From positions 3,539,026 through 3,603,025 of the forward strand of contig NC_020174.2 of assembly GCF_000224145.3 (NCBI RefSeq): DNA of 64,000 nucleotides, written 5' to 3'. Shown piece by piece: positions 47,001 to 61,005 of the stretch. Origin of the DNA: Ciona intestinalis (lineage: Eukaryota; Chordata; Ascidiacea; Phlebobranchia; Cionidae). The notes beneath the pieces were generated by a model. That model was not told the origin of the DNA. It saw nothing but the letters and a program-made list of their open reading frames with translations, and searched no databases. A program made the translations under genes and the position numbers. Each line of letters begins with the position of its first letter. The stretch's first letter is position 1.

Positions 47001-50000
47001 GGTAATGGAGAAATTGACTTTGAAGAATTTTTGGATTTGATGACAAACACAGAGATGTTTCTGGAAGCATTTGGTGAGTGGGGTTTTTGTTTAGAAACAG
47101 TGCCATAATCTAAATTTCTAAAATGATGTTTTTATTGCATAAGCTTCTAGACATGATGGGAGTACTGACAACTACAACAGAGAAAGAGATGTTTTGCTGT
47201 TTGATGCTTTAACTGAGTTCATGAAGAAATCTGCATTGAAGGAAGCTCATGAAATAGTTGGGTATGAAAACTACAAAAAATGCCTTTTCATCTTGGTAGT
47301 TACAGAAAACCACTGTTTGTTTAATCTGATTTAGTGGTGCCAGACAAGTTTCCGAGATTTGGGTATGAAATCTACAAAATATGCCTTTTCATCTTAATAG
47401 TTAGAAAACCTATGTACGTTAAAAGTTATTTAGTGATGCCAGACAAGTTTTTAAGATGAGGATGTAATGTTTTAAGTTTAACTTTTGTTTCAAAAGTTAA
47501 ACTCTTTTTTATGCAGATACTATGCCAAGAAATATAAGAAGGTTGTTAAGTCATATAACGCAAACAAAGGAGCTCATGTGGTCGGCCATTATGCTGATGG
47601 TGCTCGGTTGATTGGACTAACTGAAAAACAAATTGTACAGCAGTTAAAGAAGCTACAACTATGTCAGAATTTTGAAAGTAAGAAAATTGAGGTTATTTCT
47701 AAAGCGTATCAATTTAAATGGAATCTATGTTTTGTCCTGCTTGATGTATAAAGACAGCTATATACAGTATAATAGCCATTTTACATTAACTATTTACGGA
47801 ACACAACTCAAAGTTTGAGAAAAATAAGTTGTTTAGTTTATAAACAGTTTTTATTTTGATCCAAAAACATCTTATTCAGATAAGGGTGAGAAAGAAAGTC
47901 CATATGCACAACCTCTACAACTTTCTGTGTTAAGATCCGTTACCACCACCCCTAATAGTCGTAGAAGAAAAAATAAACAAAGGCCAAGAAAACGACCAAC
48001 ACTAAGTTCGTCAGGTAACATGATAGATTTGAACAGTCTTGTATCAAAAATGACAAACATGAAAGTTGTGAACAGTTTAGATTAGCGATTCCCAACACTT
48101 TTTTACAACATATCTTCTTAAAAAAAAAATTAAAATTTAAAAAAGTCAATAGCCCCTCTTTTTTCAATGTTTTGAAAATATAAAGAACCGTCATTTGATT
48201 GAAAAATATTGTGTTGGAGTGGACTTTATTATTGTTTAAATTTTTTTATGACCCCTTTAAAAAAGGCTTATGGACCCGGGTTGGAAACCACTGGTTTATA
48301 TGTTGCAAAATTTATCTTTAATTCGCTTTCCAATTTTTGAAATATTTATGTTACTTTTTTATTTGGTTCGTATAAAATACACAGTATAGCAACAAATGCG
48401 TCCGTCCAGTAAAACGAAATCAATAGAAAAATATACGCATATGATTTGTCTCAAATTCAGTTTGCTGACATAATAAAAAATTGCCGCTTGTTGGTCACTA
48501 ATTGTAGTTGTATAATACCTACATTTACTTCAATAAAAAACCTTGATTTAACTATATGCTGTTGTATACATAGCTGTTAATTGCAGCCAATTTAAAGAAA
48601 GAATCATTGCATTTACATCATCAACGTTTTATGGACAAGTTACCAACACAATCACAACTCACAAGGCGTCCTTCATCTTCTGATACAAACATACAGCAGT
48701 TTATGAAAGCCAAGGAACCGCATACAAAGCATAGAATTGTTTTAAAGGTTATCCTTTTTACTGGTAGACTTGATTTGTAAGAAATAGTGCAACTATTTTG
48801 TTGTAATAATGCAATGGGTCCCAAACGGGAACTCGGACCCGCAGTCTTAAAAAAAGCAAATAATTTTTGAAACCATTGTTATTTTTGTCATTATTGCTTT
48901 GTTTGTTTTTCACTCCAATTTAACTTTTATTTTTTTAGATAATCAACAACGACTTATTCCATAGAGGTTCTATGAAATCTGGAAGTGGCTCAACTAAACA
49001 AGATTCGAAAAAGGTTTGTGCTTATATATAAATAATTCACTTTGTATCAAAGTTTACTGCTTTATGGAGGAGTATGTCTTTCTGTATAGTTGTAAATTAG
49101 ACAAGCCATAGAGCCATATATCAGCTGAAATTTAGACAACCCATAGGGGTTACTTTTATGTTATGTGGCGAACGCTTTGTGCTACTTGTTTTTTTAACAA
49201 AAAGTGTCAATGTTTGATTTTTGTTAGAAATCAACAGCTCTAAATCATCACAAAGATGAAGTTGAAGAACACAAACCTGGCTGGCTTAGTCAGAGAAACA
49301 AGATGTATAATGTTGTTGTTACAATGCCAGTTAAATACAGCCATGTCCAAGTCGACCATTTGCCAAAGCTTAGAAAGAAGGTATCCTAAACTTAACATTG
49401 AAATTTTTTTTGTTAGTTTAGTATATTGTTAACATTTTATCTTTGTTGGTTCATTATAATGTTACTGGACAACAAACAAACTACTGTAATGAACCCATTG
49501 CGTTGTAATGAGTCTAAAACTAAATTTTGGTATTGATATTTTTTACAAGGTAGAGCAAGCAAAACAGAAGTTCAGTGAAGAAATATCAAAAAAGAAAATC
49601 CAAAGTAATATTCGTCATTACAAAGAATTAGATTCAAGACGAATTCCATCAACAACGTTATATGAACATTTCCAACGAGTAAGTAACTTTTACTAGAAAA
49701 TCCGACATCAATGCAGTCTTACTTTTGATTAATCATAACAGATTGAGCAGCATCTTTGTATTTAAAACTTAAATCAGACTTTTCTAGTATCTACAATAAG
49801 TGATGTTTTTACCAGTTACCTTGTTGATGTGTATATAATGCTTTTACTTTGCAAATAGTTTGTGCAAATATTGTTTACACAGGTGTTTTGTGCATACAGC
49901 AGCGCAGAGACCAATAACAGAACATGTGTGTCAGCTGACCAACTAAAAAAAGCAAGTCAACACAATAACTTTCACAGAAGGCAACCTTCACAATTTCCAT

Positions 50001-50032
50001 TCTATCTTTCCCATAGTAAAAAACAATATTAA
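44085..50032 (+). CDS. EFCAB3: EFCAB3-like EF-hand protein
   Basis: Calcium-binding protein of unknown exact role; human EFCAB3 is testis-enriched. Exons: 44085-44197, 44618-44706, 45395-45509, 46058-46167, 46524-46667, 47002-47073, 47144-47261, 47517-47677, 47880-48014, 48587-48747, 48939-49013, 49228-49380, 49550-49678, 49883-50032. All phases join: 574 aa. Two EF-hand loops are canonical at positions 1, 3, 5, 7, 9 and 12: DNNGGGTIDALE (about 152-163) and DKDGNGEIDFEE (about 188-199). Family-like stretches follow: MFLEAF, then LLFDALTEFMKKSALKEAHE and GYYAKKYKK, and near the end KVEQAKQKFSEEISKKK with DSRRIPSTTLYEHF, which recall the EFCAB3 middle and C-terminus. The first 140 and residues 305-400 are basic and low in complexity. 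Both loops look able to bind calcium. Possible AATAAA signals are at 50200 and 50390. The family name rests on remembered similarity. Confidence 0.82.
44947..45153 (+). mobile_element. MITE copy in EFCAB3-like intron
   Basis: TATAGTAGGGCGGGGAAAG to CCCCCTATCCTAATATA, with an internal duplication GTCGTGACTCGTGAGG. Confidence 0.85.
45569..45775 (+). mobile_element. MITE copy in EFCAB3-like intron
   Basis: AATAGTAGGGTAGGGAAAG to CCTCCACCCTACTATA; the interior has small insertions (GTTTTACTGTTTTAAAC). Confidence 0.85.
46201..46395 (+). mobile_element. MITE copy in EFCAB3-like intron
   Basis: TATAGTGGGGTGGGGGAAG to CCCCCACTCCACTATA, forward. Third forward copy within 1.5 kb of this gene. Confidence 0.88.
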
Positions 50033-50495
50033 GAATTAAAACAAATGCACTTGAGATGTTCTTGAATGAATCCAACTTATTTATCTTGTAGTGACAAGAA
50101 AAACGAAATTGTCATAACAGGGGTACTCTGTTTAAACACTGCATGTCTGTTAACCATAAGGGTAACTGTGGATTTTTTGCTGTGTACGGCTGACAATTTA
50201 ATAAAAGCCAAGGTTCCACTAGGTTGGAGCAATTGCAATTAAGCATCTTGACCATGAACACAAACAATGGAAGCAGTATCAAATGCAAAAACTCTGAACT
50301 AGATGGACACTAACCATCTTTCCCATTGCTAAATGTCCATGAATATAATCTCCAATCATATTCATATTAATCAGCAACTCATAGAAACAAATAAAATCAA
50401 AACTCTCGTTTCTCCCAAACTTTATTTTCCTGTTTACTTAATGAAAAATATTTTACTGCAAATTATGTGAAAATTTTAAAAATCTTTGATGACAT
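50033..50495. other. Tail-to-tail spacer between the EFCAB3-like and tubulin genes
   Basis: Shared 3' region of two convergent genes. A degraded reverse SINE spans about 50150-50330 (AGGTTCCACTAGGTTGGAGC, AATTGCAATTAAGCATCTTG). The tubulin polyadenylation signal (AATAAA on minus) is at 50421-50426, and plus-strand AATAAA occurs at 50200 and 50390. Confidence 0.65.
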
Positions 50496-52716
<2,221 letters not shown>

Positions 52717-53052
52717 ATGGCTGCCACTTTTATTCGAGGAATTAACCATCATCTCAAACTAAAGAAGTCTCTCGGAACACAAGCAGTCACCTATATGTTT
52801 TCAGCGTCTTTAGCAGCAGCTGCAATCGCTTACACTGTTAAGTCAAAAGCCGACATATCAATCAATCGGTGGGGCAACCGGAGACCGATGGACAAAGTGG
52901 ATCAAACTCGACCGGAGCAGAAACTGTTTACAGCCTTGGATGAAGACCGGAGAAGATACAAGATAGATGAGGCAGTTGTCGGGCTGCAAAAAGAGATTTA
53001 TCAAGGACTGGAGTTTTACACTAGGTCACCCCCTTACCTTAAGACCAATTGA
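52717..53052 (+). CDS. Small single-exon protein with one hydrophobic segment
   Basis: I do not recognise this 111 aa protein. It starts MAATFIRGINHHLKLKK, an arginine- and lysine-bearing N-terminus, then TYMFSASLAAAAIAYTV, one likely membrane helix near residues 27-44. A charged C-terminus follows (DKVDQTRPEQKLF; DEDRRRYKIDEAV). The layout would suit a small mitochondrial membrane protein, but this is inference. The frame is open 57 nt further upstream to another ATG; I chose the ATG at 52717 because the context AAAATGG is good and a splice acceptor (CTTTTAG) lies between the two. AATAAA follows at 53096-53101, 44 nt after the stop, which supports a real intronless gene. Confidence 0.75.
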   Translation: MAATFIRGINHHLKLKKSLGTQAVTYMFSASLAAAAIAYTVKSKADISINRWGNRRPMDKVDQTRPEQKLFTALDEDRRRYKIDEAVVGLQKEIYQGLEFYTRSPPYLKTN

Positions 53053-53879
53053 GTTTATTCGTGTACTTTTTGTTGGGGCCTCCGGTGTGCTCCGAAATAA
53101 AAGGAAAGCGCAAGCAGATAAAAAACGTTGATACTGAATGCTGTTATTATTTCAGTTTAAACCGGTTCAATCCGATTTTATAAGACTAGGAGAGCTACCG
53201 CGACTGATTTTTCGAGTCTACCATTTGAGAATATATGGGGGGTATACCGTCGCTGTTAAAACCGGATACCGTATAGGAGTATAGAATGTTATACATGCTT
53301 TGTTTGTAAATATATATGGTTCTTTGTTTATGGTAATAAATTTATATCTGTTCTTAAATACAGTATGGTAAAAATCAGTCATGAATACTCTGTGTTAGGT
53401 CATAATGGTGATGTTTACATTATTTTTACATTAGATTTTTTGTGACTTTCATAAAACTGTAAGCAGCATGATAACATATTATGCGTTAAGGAAATAATGC
53501 ACACTCCGTATAATTTAGAACAGAGTGATTCAAAAGAATCCTGCAATAAGAGGTAAATAATATTTGAAGACGGTATGTATACATATTATTAGTAGATATG
53601 AATTTGGGACTGGTGATAACTAGACTTGTTTAAACTCGAGTATCGTTATAACACCGGTGTTCCGTTTCATACACCGCGTGTCCGCTTGCGAGTTAACACA
53701 TCAGAGCAATTGCTTTCTCAAGACACACAACCTGACAGTAGCAGCCTCAATCACATACCTCTCGGCTAACAACTTTGCCACGCCTCCGAAAGTCTTAACC
53801 CAGCAGTATTGTCTTTCATAGCTCATCGTGTACAGACGAAGTCGGGAACGATGGAGACAACAACGATAAAATAAGTGCC
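53053..53879. other. Intergenic region with a SINE relic
   Basis: After the polyadenylation signal at 53096 nothing coding is seen until 53822. A reverse SINE covers about 53635-53795. Confidence 0.55.
53635..53795 (-). mobile_element. SINE relic, reverse, internally deleted
   Basis: GTTATAACACCGGTGTTCCG, TTTCATACACCGCGTGTCCG, GCTTGCGAGTTAACAC, GAGCAATTGCTTTCTCAAGA and CTCGGCTAACAACTTTGCCA. It lies directly upstream of the next gene's first exon. Confidence 0.75.
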
Positions 53880-54621
53880 ATGTCACATGTTTCTGGTGAT
53901 CGTCCAAAGATTTCTGCTAAAGCAAAGAAACGTTGCCCACTTGGATACTCACCTAAAAGTAACGAACTTATAAAAGATAATAACTTTAGAAGAACATGAA
54001 ATATTTCTGCATGAATTTGTTAAATCTTATACCAAAATTAGATTTGAATAGCCGCAACCCATATATCTATTTAAAGCATGTAATCGCTAGTTTTGATATC
54101 CACTATGACGGGTGTATAAAGGGTACAAACTTATAAAAGTTGTGTTTTTCCGCAGAACTCAATTTAAACGACGATGGCTGGACAACCACAGATAGTGAGC
54201 CCAAGTTGGATTGTTGCTGTCGCACGAAATCGCAACTTGCTGGAATAACGACAAAAGTAGATCAACTAGAAGAGTCATGGAAAATTATTCGTAAAAAGTT
54301 CAAACTTCATGAAGACAATATAGACGAGATGCAGGTACAAGCAGTTGTTTCATTAATATAGTAAGGTGGGATAAGATGGGACATGTTTTTATTACCTTTT
54401 CTCGTCCCATTAAGTAGTAAACAAACAATATTTACAGAATTATATCGCCATTGCCCTACTACTCTAAACACATACGTTTCTTGTTATAGGAACGTTTGTA
54501 CTTGTACGAGCATGGGACCCCTGGAACGTTCTTTGCAAATGTAAAATATTACATCGCTCTTGTTAAATGTACAATCGTACCTTTTGTAATCGTGGAAGTC
54601 ATTCACCGAGTTTTATTTTAA
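53880..54621 (+). CDS. Small protein with C-terminal membrane segment
   Basis: Not recognised. Three exons, 53880-53958 (the exon may begin at the acceptor 53822), 54156-54334 and 54490-54621, join in frame to 129 aa from the first in-frame ATG. The N-terminus is basic (RPKISAKAKKRCPLGYSPK). The middle has a cysteine cluster (LDCCCRTK) and a predicted coiled coil (ITTKVDQLEESWKIIRKKF). The end YYIALVKCTIVPFVIVEVIH is hydrophobic and only about five residues from the stop, as in tail-anchored proteins. Consistent phases and good splice sites support a gene. The true 5' end is uncertain because the frame is open through 53822 into a SINE relic. Confidence 0.6.
54357..54465 (-). mobile_element. 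MITE copy, truncated, in intron of the small gene
   Basis: TATAGTAAGGTGGGATAAG and the reverse interior to ATTTACAGAATTATA, then a scrap of the right end (TGCCCTACTA). Begins about 22 bp after the exon 2 donor. Confidence 0.75.
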
Positions 54622-54782
54622 GTCATTACAAAACCATGCAAATCAAGAGTGTAAAATTACAAGACCTACCCCAATTGATGGAATAAAATAACAAGTTTTC
54701 CTATGATAGGATACCTTCCAACTCTTTTTTCTTACAAATTTAATCACTTCAAGCTAAGAACTCGAAACTGACTTTACGTTAC

Positions 54783-54983
54783 AGAGTGGGGTGGGGGAAG
54801 ATGGGATACCTTTTCACTCTATTTTCTTGTTCTATTTGGTAGTAAACTAGTAAACAAAGAAAATTCAAAGGATTATAAAACCGCATCCTTACGACTCCCA
54901 TAAACCGTTGTTAATTGTTTGAAACAGTCAGGACATTTAGCTTTATGTGCTAAAGGTGTCCCATCTTCCCCCACCCTACTATA
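54783..54983 (-). mobile_element. MITE copy, full length
   Basis: GTGGGGTGGGGGAAGATGGG to CCCCCACCCTACTATA, reverse interior. Confidence 0.88.
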
Positions 54984-55268
54984 GCTTAGTCATGTAGTTA
55001 ACTGCAGTGTAATTCAAATCTGTTATACAACAAGTCAACACAATAATTGTTTATAATTAGTTTCATTTGGATGAATGTTAAGTGCAGGGATGGAGAACAC
55101 TCTCATGGGCCATGAATGTGATCACTGATTAGTGCGAAAAATCAATTATATTAGAAGTTCAATAATTCATGTAGTGCACATCACTATGTTATTCAAAACC
55201 GAACTTCTGATGAAACGATAGATTAGTGATTATACGATTGTTATAATACGAACAGTAAAAAAGGTACA

Positions 55269-55380
55269 TATAGTAGAGTGGGGGGAGATGGGATACCTTT
55301 ACATTCTATTTCACGTCCCATTTAGTAGTAAACAAAGAACATTATAAAATCTTCACGACTCTTCCTCCACCCTACTATAT
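55269..55380 (-). mobile_element. MITE copy, internally deleted
   Basis: Both tips are present (TATAGTAGAGTGGGGGGAG; CCTCCACCCTACTATA), but about 85 bp of the centre is missing. Confidence 0.82.
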
Positions 55381-55559
55381 AAAAGTTACAATCGAACCAA
55401 ATCCAAAAGCACCAAATATATGAAGCTTAAGTTATAGCATAGAACAATACAGATATAGAACTCTAAAGCAGAATTGTGAATGATATATTAAAAGCATTGA
55501 AACATTAAATATAGACGGTTTATTAAAAGTATTTAAAAATACATATTAAAAATATATTT

Positions 55560-58500
55560 TTAAATTCTCTGTGCTATGAGAGTTATAAGGCGATCAAATT
55601 TTGCATATCTTTCCCACTGTGCTGATTCAACACCTTTTTGACCAAATAACAATCGCATATGAAATTCAGTTGACAAAATTTCCGATATTGATTGTCCAGT
55701 ATCATAGCCTATATTACAAAACATGTCAATAATAAAAGTGTGTGGAAGGATTAAAATGTTCATAAAAAAGCATGCTTATTGCTTACCATGGACAAAAATC
55801 TTAGATTGAGTTGTTTTTTGGAACAAATCCCTTGATGTGATGTTAGTTCTTGTCACATTAAGTTGAGCTAACATTCCATCAAAACTGTCATCAGGTATAT
55901 TTTTCCACCAATCATGTTCCTGCTGTATAAAAACTCAATAAATATTTTTTTTAAAGTATATTATGTCCGGTGCGGTGGCAAAGTGGTTAACGCGCCTGCC
56001 TGTAACCCAGAGGTAATGGGTTTAAGGCTCGTCGCTGCTACCATTGTGGCGTATGTGTCCTTGGGCGAGACACCTAACAGCAATTGCTCCAACCCAGTAA
56101 GTACATAAATAAATAAAAAATTCCGAATAAAAATAATCACCCACAAAGTAACATATATGCCACATGGTAACTGGTAATCTGGCACGAGGTGTATAAACAT
56201 CCATGTAATAACGACTGTCATTTTCTGGACACGCAAAAATAAAGATACATTCATTTATTCATAAACATAACCTGTTGAGGATCCTTCGTAGATTTAGGTA
56301 CACTTGGTGAGCTGCCAACGTTGGTTTTATTTGTATAATGAGGAATTTCAGTTAATGGATTCTCAAGGAAACGTAGCATTGGAACAATGTGTGGAATGCA
56401 TGTGCTCTCCAAACCTTTAAAAAAGAACCATTTATGTTTTAAGCTAACCCAAGCTATGTAAACAACTACACTAAGCATAAAATAGACAAACAGTATACTA
56501 TAGACATAAAGGCATCTACACCAAGGGGGTAAACTTTATTCTGTAGAAAAAAAAGTAAGATTAAAAATGCAATTTTTGTACATAGGAATCGTTCACTACA
56601 TACTTTTCTATTTAAATAAAACAAAACCAAATAAAAAAATGGTAAAGAATTCATGTTTTAAGCAAGATAATTTACTAATATTGTTCAACTTACTTATTTG
56701 ACCTTTTCCTTCATCCAGCAATTTCAACAATGGGTTCAACTTTTTAAACAAAGTGACCGAATTATTTGTATAACGTTGCTGAAGTAATGCCCATACCTTA
56801 ATGATCTTCAACATCTGCATATCAATATACAAATTATTTAGGTTATGGACCAATTCTGGTTTAAAATGCCAGGTCACTGTGTGCTGGTGGTACCAGTACC
56901 ACACTATACAGCCTAACCCGGATGTAACAAATAAACCGAAACATTTTTATTATTATTTAAAACTGTATTGAAATACTTATGATGTAGTAGGTTGGGGGGA
57001 GACAGGACACCTTTAACACATAATATCCAAATTCAAATTTCCTGATCGTGTTTTAAACAATTAGTAACGGTCTATGGGAGTCGTAAGGATACGGTTTTAC
57101 AATTCTTTAAATGTTTTTTGTTTACCACATAATGGGATGCGAAATGATAATGAAAAAGTGTCTCATTTTCACCCAACTTACTATATGCATGAAAACAAGA
57201 TAATTAATTCATAGCATACCTGTGGGCAGAGCAAGCCATGCATTAAAGCAGAAAATCCGAAAACATTTCCCAAACTGTGAACAAGTTCATTTGCTACCTG
57301 TAAAAAATATTAAGCATTAAAAAACATATATATTTATAATCATTTCCAAAGAGTACCCCCGGAAAAAATATAAAGGGTACCACCGGAAACAGTATAAATA
57401 CACCAAATAACCAGTACTTAAGGCCCACAAACCTGAATAAATATGTTAAGCATATCAACCATCTCACTGACATTTTGAGAACCGGATAATATTGTTATTG
57501 CAACCCAGAAAGCAAGACATTGGTATCTGGAACAAAGGTTTATTAATTAAGTTATAACCTAATGTTAAAACAAAAAATATTCTTTGTATTATATATTCAA
57601 ACAAACTAAAAATAATAACTGTAGAAAATTTCAAATTACTTTAAAAATATAAAAAAGGAAAATTATGTTTACCTTTCTAAGACTAACTTTCTTAACTTGC
57701 TGCCAACAGGAAATATCATTTTCTCCAATCCATTGTCATGAATTTCACAAATCTTAAGGAAATATTATATAAAGAAATATGGAATGCGTATCACAGACTG
57801 AGTATTTCAATCTTTTGATGTAGAAACGTACTTTATAATCATGATAGGTGATGTGCTTTGCAATTTTAAAAGGATCGGTTTGTAGCAATATCTTCTTTAC
57901 AGCGGCCATTGCTTGGCTATCTAACGGTTTGTTGTTAGTTTGCAGAATGTTACTTACATAGGACAGAACCTGTTAAAAAAATTATAATTTGTATTTTTTG
58001 CACTGCAGGAAAAAAAAGATTTTATTGCATTGCAGAAAAAAAAATAAATTTTATTGCATCGCAGGACAAAAAATTTAATTTATTTGCATTGCAGAAAAAA
58101 AGGGAATTTTATTGCATTACCATTACAAAAAAAATCTGCAGTGAATGCAAATCTAAATACGATACCTTATTACCAAAGTTTTTTTATTAGTATTGTATAC
58201 TAAACACTCGCATCATAACTGAAGACGAACAACTTTAGGGCTATCAGCTGCTAAGGTGTCAGGTTACCCTTACACATATAGACTGATTACTTAAACACAT
58301 AAGTGAGAGTTGCCACAAATGACTTAAGTGGTGTACTTGGCACACTCCCAATAATAAACAAACAACTTTACATTGCTGTATTAACATGCTTACTGGTTCC
58401 TTGGAATTATCAGGTTGTTGTTTTGAAACATTCAATGCAGAAGATCTGGAAATAAAAACAACATGAAAAATGGCAAATATAGGTACTAATATCAAGTTGA

Positions 58501-61005
58501 AATTAACAATATAAACAAAATTAACTGTGCTTAGCCTATATCAATTTCACAACTTGTTACCATAGCATGGTTTACATTAGAACATGTACATAATAATTAT
58601 CTAACGATATAAAAGATTTTAGCTCACTGCCAAATTCTTTGCTTATAAAGGCCATTAATATTTAAACACACACAATCCTTGATATTGGTATATGACTATC
58701 ACTTATGATTTAACAACACATTTATAATGTTTGCTTGCTTGTAATATTTTCTTTCAACTAAATCTAAAATGTAAATATGTTTTTACACAAAAGCGCGTTT
58801 TAACAACTGTTGTCTATATCCTGTCTTTTCATTTATCAAAGAGAAAAAAAAGTTATTATAATATTAATATAATAATATCAAAGTTACCTTTCTTGTAAGA
58901 TTTCTGACTTATCTTCCCCTTTTTTAGAAGTCACGCTTTTTGTGAGACTTTTACCAGTTGCAGATCTGGTACCAGAACCGTGTCGAATCACTGGTTTGCG
59001 AAAAGATGGAACTCGACTGGGTTTTGGTGGAATATCAAACTTGGTAACAACATTTAGTGGGGGTACTTTGTCTTCTTTCTCTGTCTTCATAACATCTATT
59101 AAGAAATTTCATTATAAATAGTGCAGATGTCACGTAATACATTTGCAAAAGACAAATCCTTCAAATATGAATTCAAAGTTAACGGAATGTTTTTTTTTGG
59201 TTAGATTTCATGCACTAACTAACACAAACAATAAACATATTAGTCTAGGCGCCATTTATAATAGATAGAAGTTTCATTTTCTAACTGTTAATTTTGGTAT
59301 TTGTATATCAAGGAGATGGTTCAAAACAAATTTAATACAATACTGTTTTATAATCAAAACAAGGTATTTTAAATCCAACAAGTGATAAATGTACCTGGTG
59401 CTGGCATTGACAGCACCATGCATCCACCCAGTAAAAAAAATTGCGATTGAAAAACTTTAAACACAGCAGAAACACCCCAAACAGTCCGGCGCCACAGTTG
59501 TTCAGTAGTTTAGTCGCGGAACTGGTTGCACAAAAAACTTAAATGGGCTTTCTGGGTGTTTGGTGATGGGGCAAATCTGGCCTAAATGCCAGGTCCTTGA
59601 CAAGGACCTCACCCATATAGAATGATAAAAAGTAATAAATATACAACTTACTTGAATTGTTTTCTTTTGTTCCATGTGCATCCATTCGTAAAACTGTTTG
59701 TCTTTCATTAAACCCAACAGCAGGTGTTTGACGTGTGATAGGGTGTTGGATTAACGCTCCAGTGAGCACAGAAATTGGAATTTGGTTTTCCATGTGGTAC
59801 ATAATAAGTGAGTATATAGAATCAAAGTAAGCTCGCTCAAACACAAAGAATGTGCTAGAGTTTACAGCATCGTGCCTCTGGACAAACTTATTGATTTTAA
59901 AATGAAGAACTGTTGCATTCCATCTGTTATAAAATAAAATACATATATGAGATATTCTGTAGTGCTATATGATAAAGTGTACAATACCTTAATGTTAGAA
60001 CATAATCATCAACACTGGATAGAGATTGACGAAGAAGGAAATCACCATCGTTTACAACCATTGCTTGAGCTTCTTCACGCCGAAGTTTAAAATGGTACCA
60101 CAAACAATTGCTTATCTCTTTAGTATTATTGGATGATTTGACATCTCTGTACAAATTTTTTTGAGTTTCTACGGACTGTGGAAAAGTTGGAACAAGATTT
60201 CCGGTTGGCCCCCCTGGCATTAGCTGAAGAAAAGTAATGGATTAGGAATTTTATCAAAAGGATAATTTAAAAGGCTATATGGGGAAAAGAGGACAAAAGT
60301 CCAGAACATAAGGGTGATGGTTAGAGGATGCACATAAAATTTATAAAAGGCTTTGTAAAGAAAAATGTGGAGAAGAACCAAGATGTTGCTAATATATGTC
60401 CAACTGCTAGTTCAGAACAAAATTGGGCAAGTCCACAAGTCCAGAAAATGAGCTTGTGTAATGAGGAAAGGATGATGCACATAAAATCTCATGCATCCCG
60501 ATAATGCATAATAATAACATCATCACTACCCAACAGAAAATGTGTAAAAACATAATGATGGCCTATCTGCAAGTGTTTATTAAATGCCTTTAAAATTAAA
60601 AAAAAATAGTAGAACTATCAAGCATGAAAGAGCTGGGTGGTTCCCTGATTATGGGTATAAACTTTTGGGCTTACGTGTCACAACTTGGTTTCAACTTAAT
60701 GGTCGAATTTGTGAGTCAAAAGGGTTGCAAAATAATGTAAAAAGTTATAAATATATCAGCAAATGTAGTACCTATATATTATATGACCTAATAGTTTCCC
60801 ACCCTTGGTGGTTGCAATTTGAATTCAGTATTATAAGAAGTCCTACATAGGATAATGCATAATGTATACACTTCGGGCCTGAGTTCAATTTCCGATACAA
60901 AAGGTTCAGAACTTGTTTTCCATAAGTAAAGCATACGGTCGTCGGTCGATACGGAAAGATTCAAAATTCACACCAATGCATATAATATCTCACCTCTTCG
61001 TACAT
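55560..61005 (-). CDS. BCAR3: NSP-family SH2 adaptor (BCAR3 / SH2D3C-like)
   Basis: Adaptor that links phosphotyrosine signals to Cas-family scaffolds: an N-terminal SH2 domain and a C-terminal Cdc25-like domain that, in the studied members, binds Cas proteins and has lost exchange activity. Exons: 61005-60994, 60223-59988, 59923-59652, 59095-58888, 58445-58394, 57969-57832, 57752-57673, 57526-57433, 57297-57220, 56814-56694, 56414-56272, 55922-55787, 55708-55560. Phases join: 572 aa, close to human SH2D3A. The SH2 domain (about 41-150) reads WYHFKLRREEAQ, DGDFLLRQSLSS (phosphotyrosine arginine kept), LHFKINKF and YFDSIYSLIMYH. A basic proline-rich linker (IPPKPSRVPSFRKP) follows. The C-terminal domain runs from about 260 with ILLQTDPFKIAKHITYHD, AFWVAITILSG and KIIKVWALLQQ. 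The first coding exon encodes only MYEE; without it translation could start at 60220 (MPGG). Which vertebrate paralogue is closest cannot be decided here. Confidence 0.9.
55965..56262 (+). mobile_element. tRNA-derived composite SINE, best-preserved head
   Basis: GTGCGGTGGCAAAGTGGTTA, CGCGCCTGCCTGTAACCCAG, AGGTAATGGGTTTAAGGCTC (A- and B-box-like), CTACCATTGTGGCGTATGTG, AAAGTAACATATATGCCACA, GGCACGAGGTGTATAAACA and TTCTGGACACGCAAAAATAA. Lies in an SH2-adaptor intron. Confidence 0.88.
56983..57185 (+). mobile_element. MITE copy in SH2-adaptor intron
   Basis: TGTAGTAGGTTGGGGGGAGA to TTTTCACCCAACTTACTATA, forward, with a small insertion (AAATTCAAATTTCC). Confidence 0.85.
58000..58135. repeat. Short tandem repeat in SH2-adaptor intron
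   Basis: About five units of 28-30 bp with TTTATTGCATTGCAGAAAAA. Several carry TTGCAG on the plus strand; the gene is on the minus strand, so these are not its acceptors. Confidence 0.7.
58760..58860 (+). repeat. Dispersed ~130 bp repeat family copy
   Basis: AAATGTAAATATGTTTTTAC, GTTTTAACAACTGTTG, TATCCTGTCTTTTCATTTAT and AAAAAAAGTTATTATAATAT. Confidence 0.62.

Larger units (their letters stand above)
54622..55559. other. Tail-to-tail spacer
   Basis: Between the small plus-strand gene and the SH2 adaptor. Holds two MITEs and, on the minus strand, AATAAA at 55519-55524, about 36 nt after the adaptor's stop. No gene seen. Confidence 0.65.
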
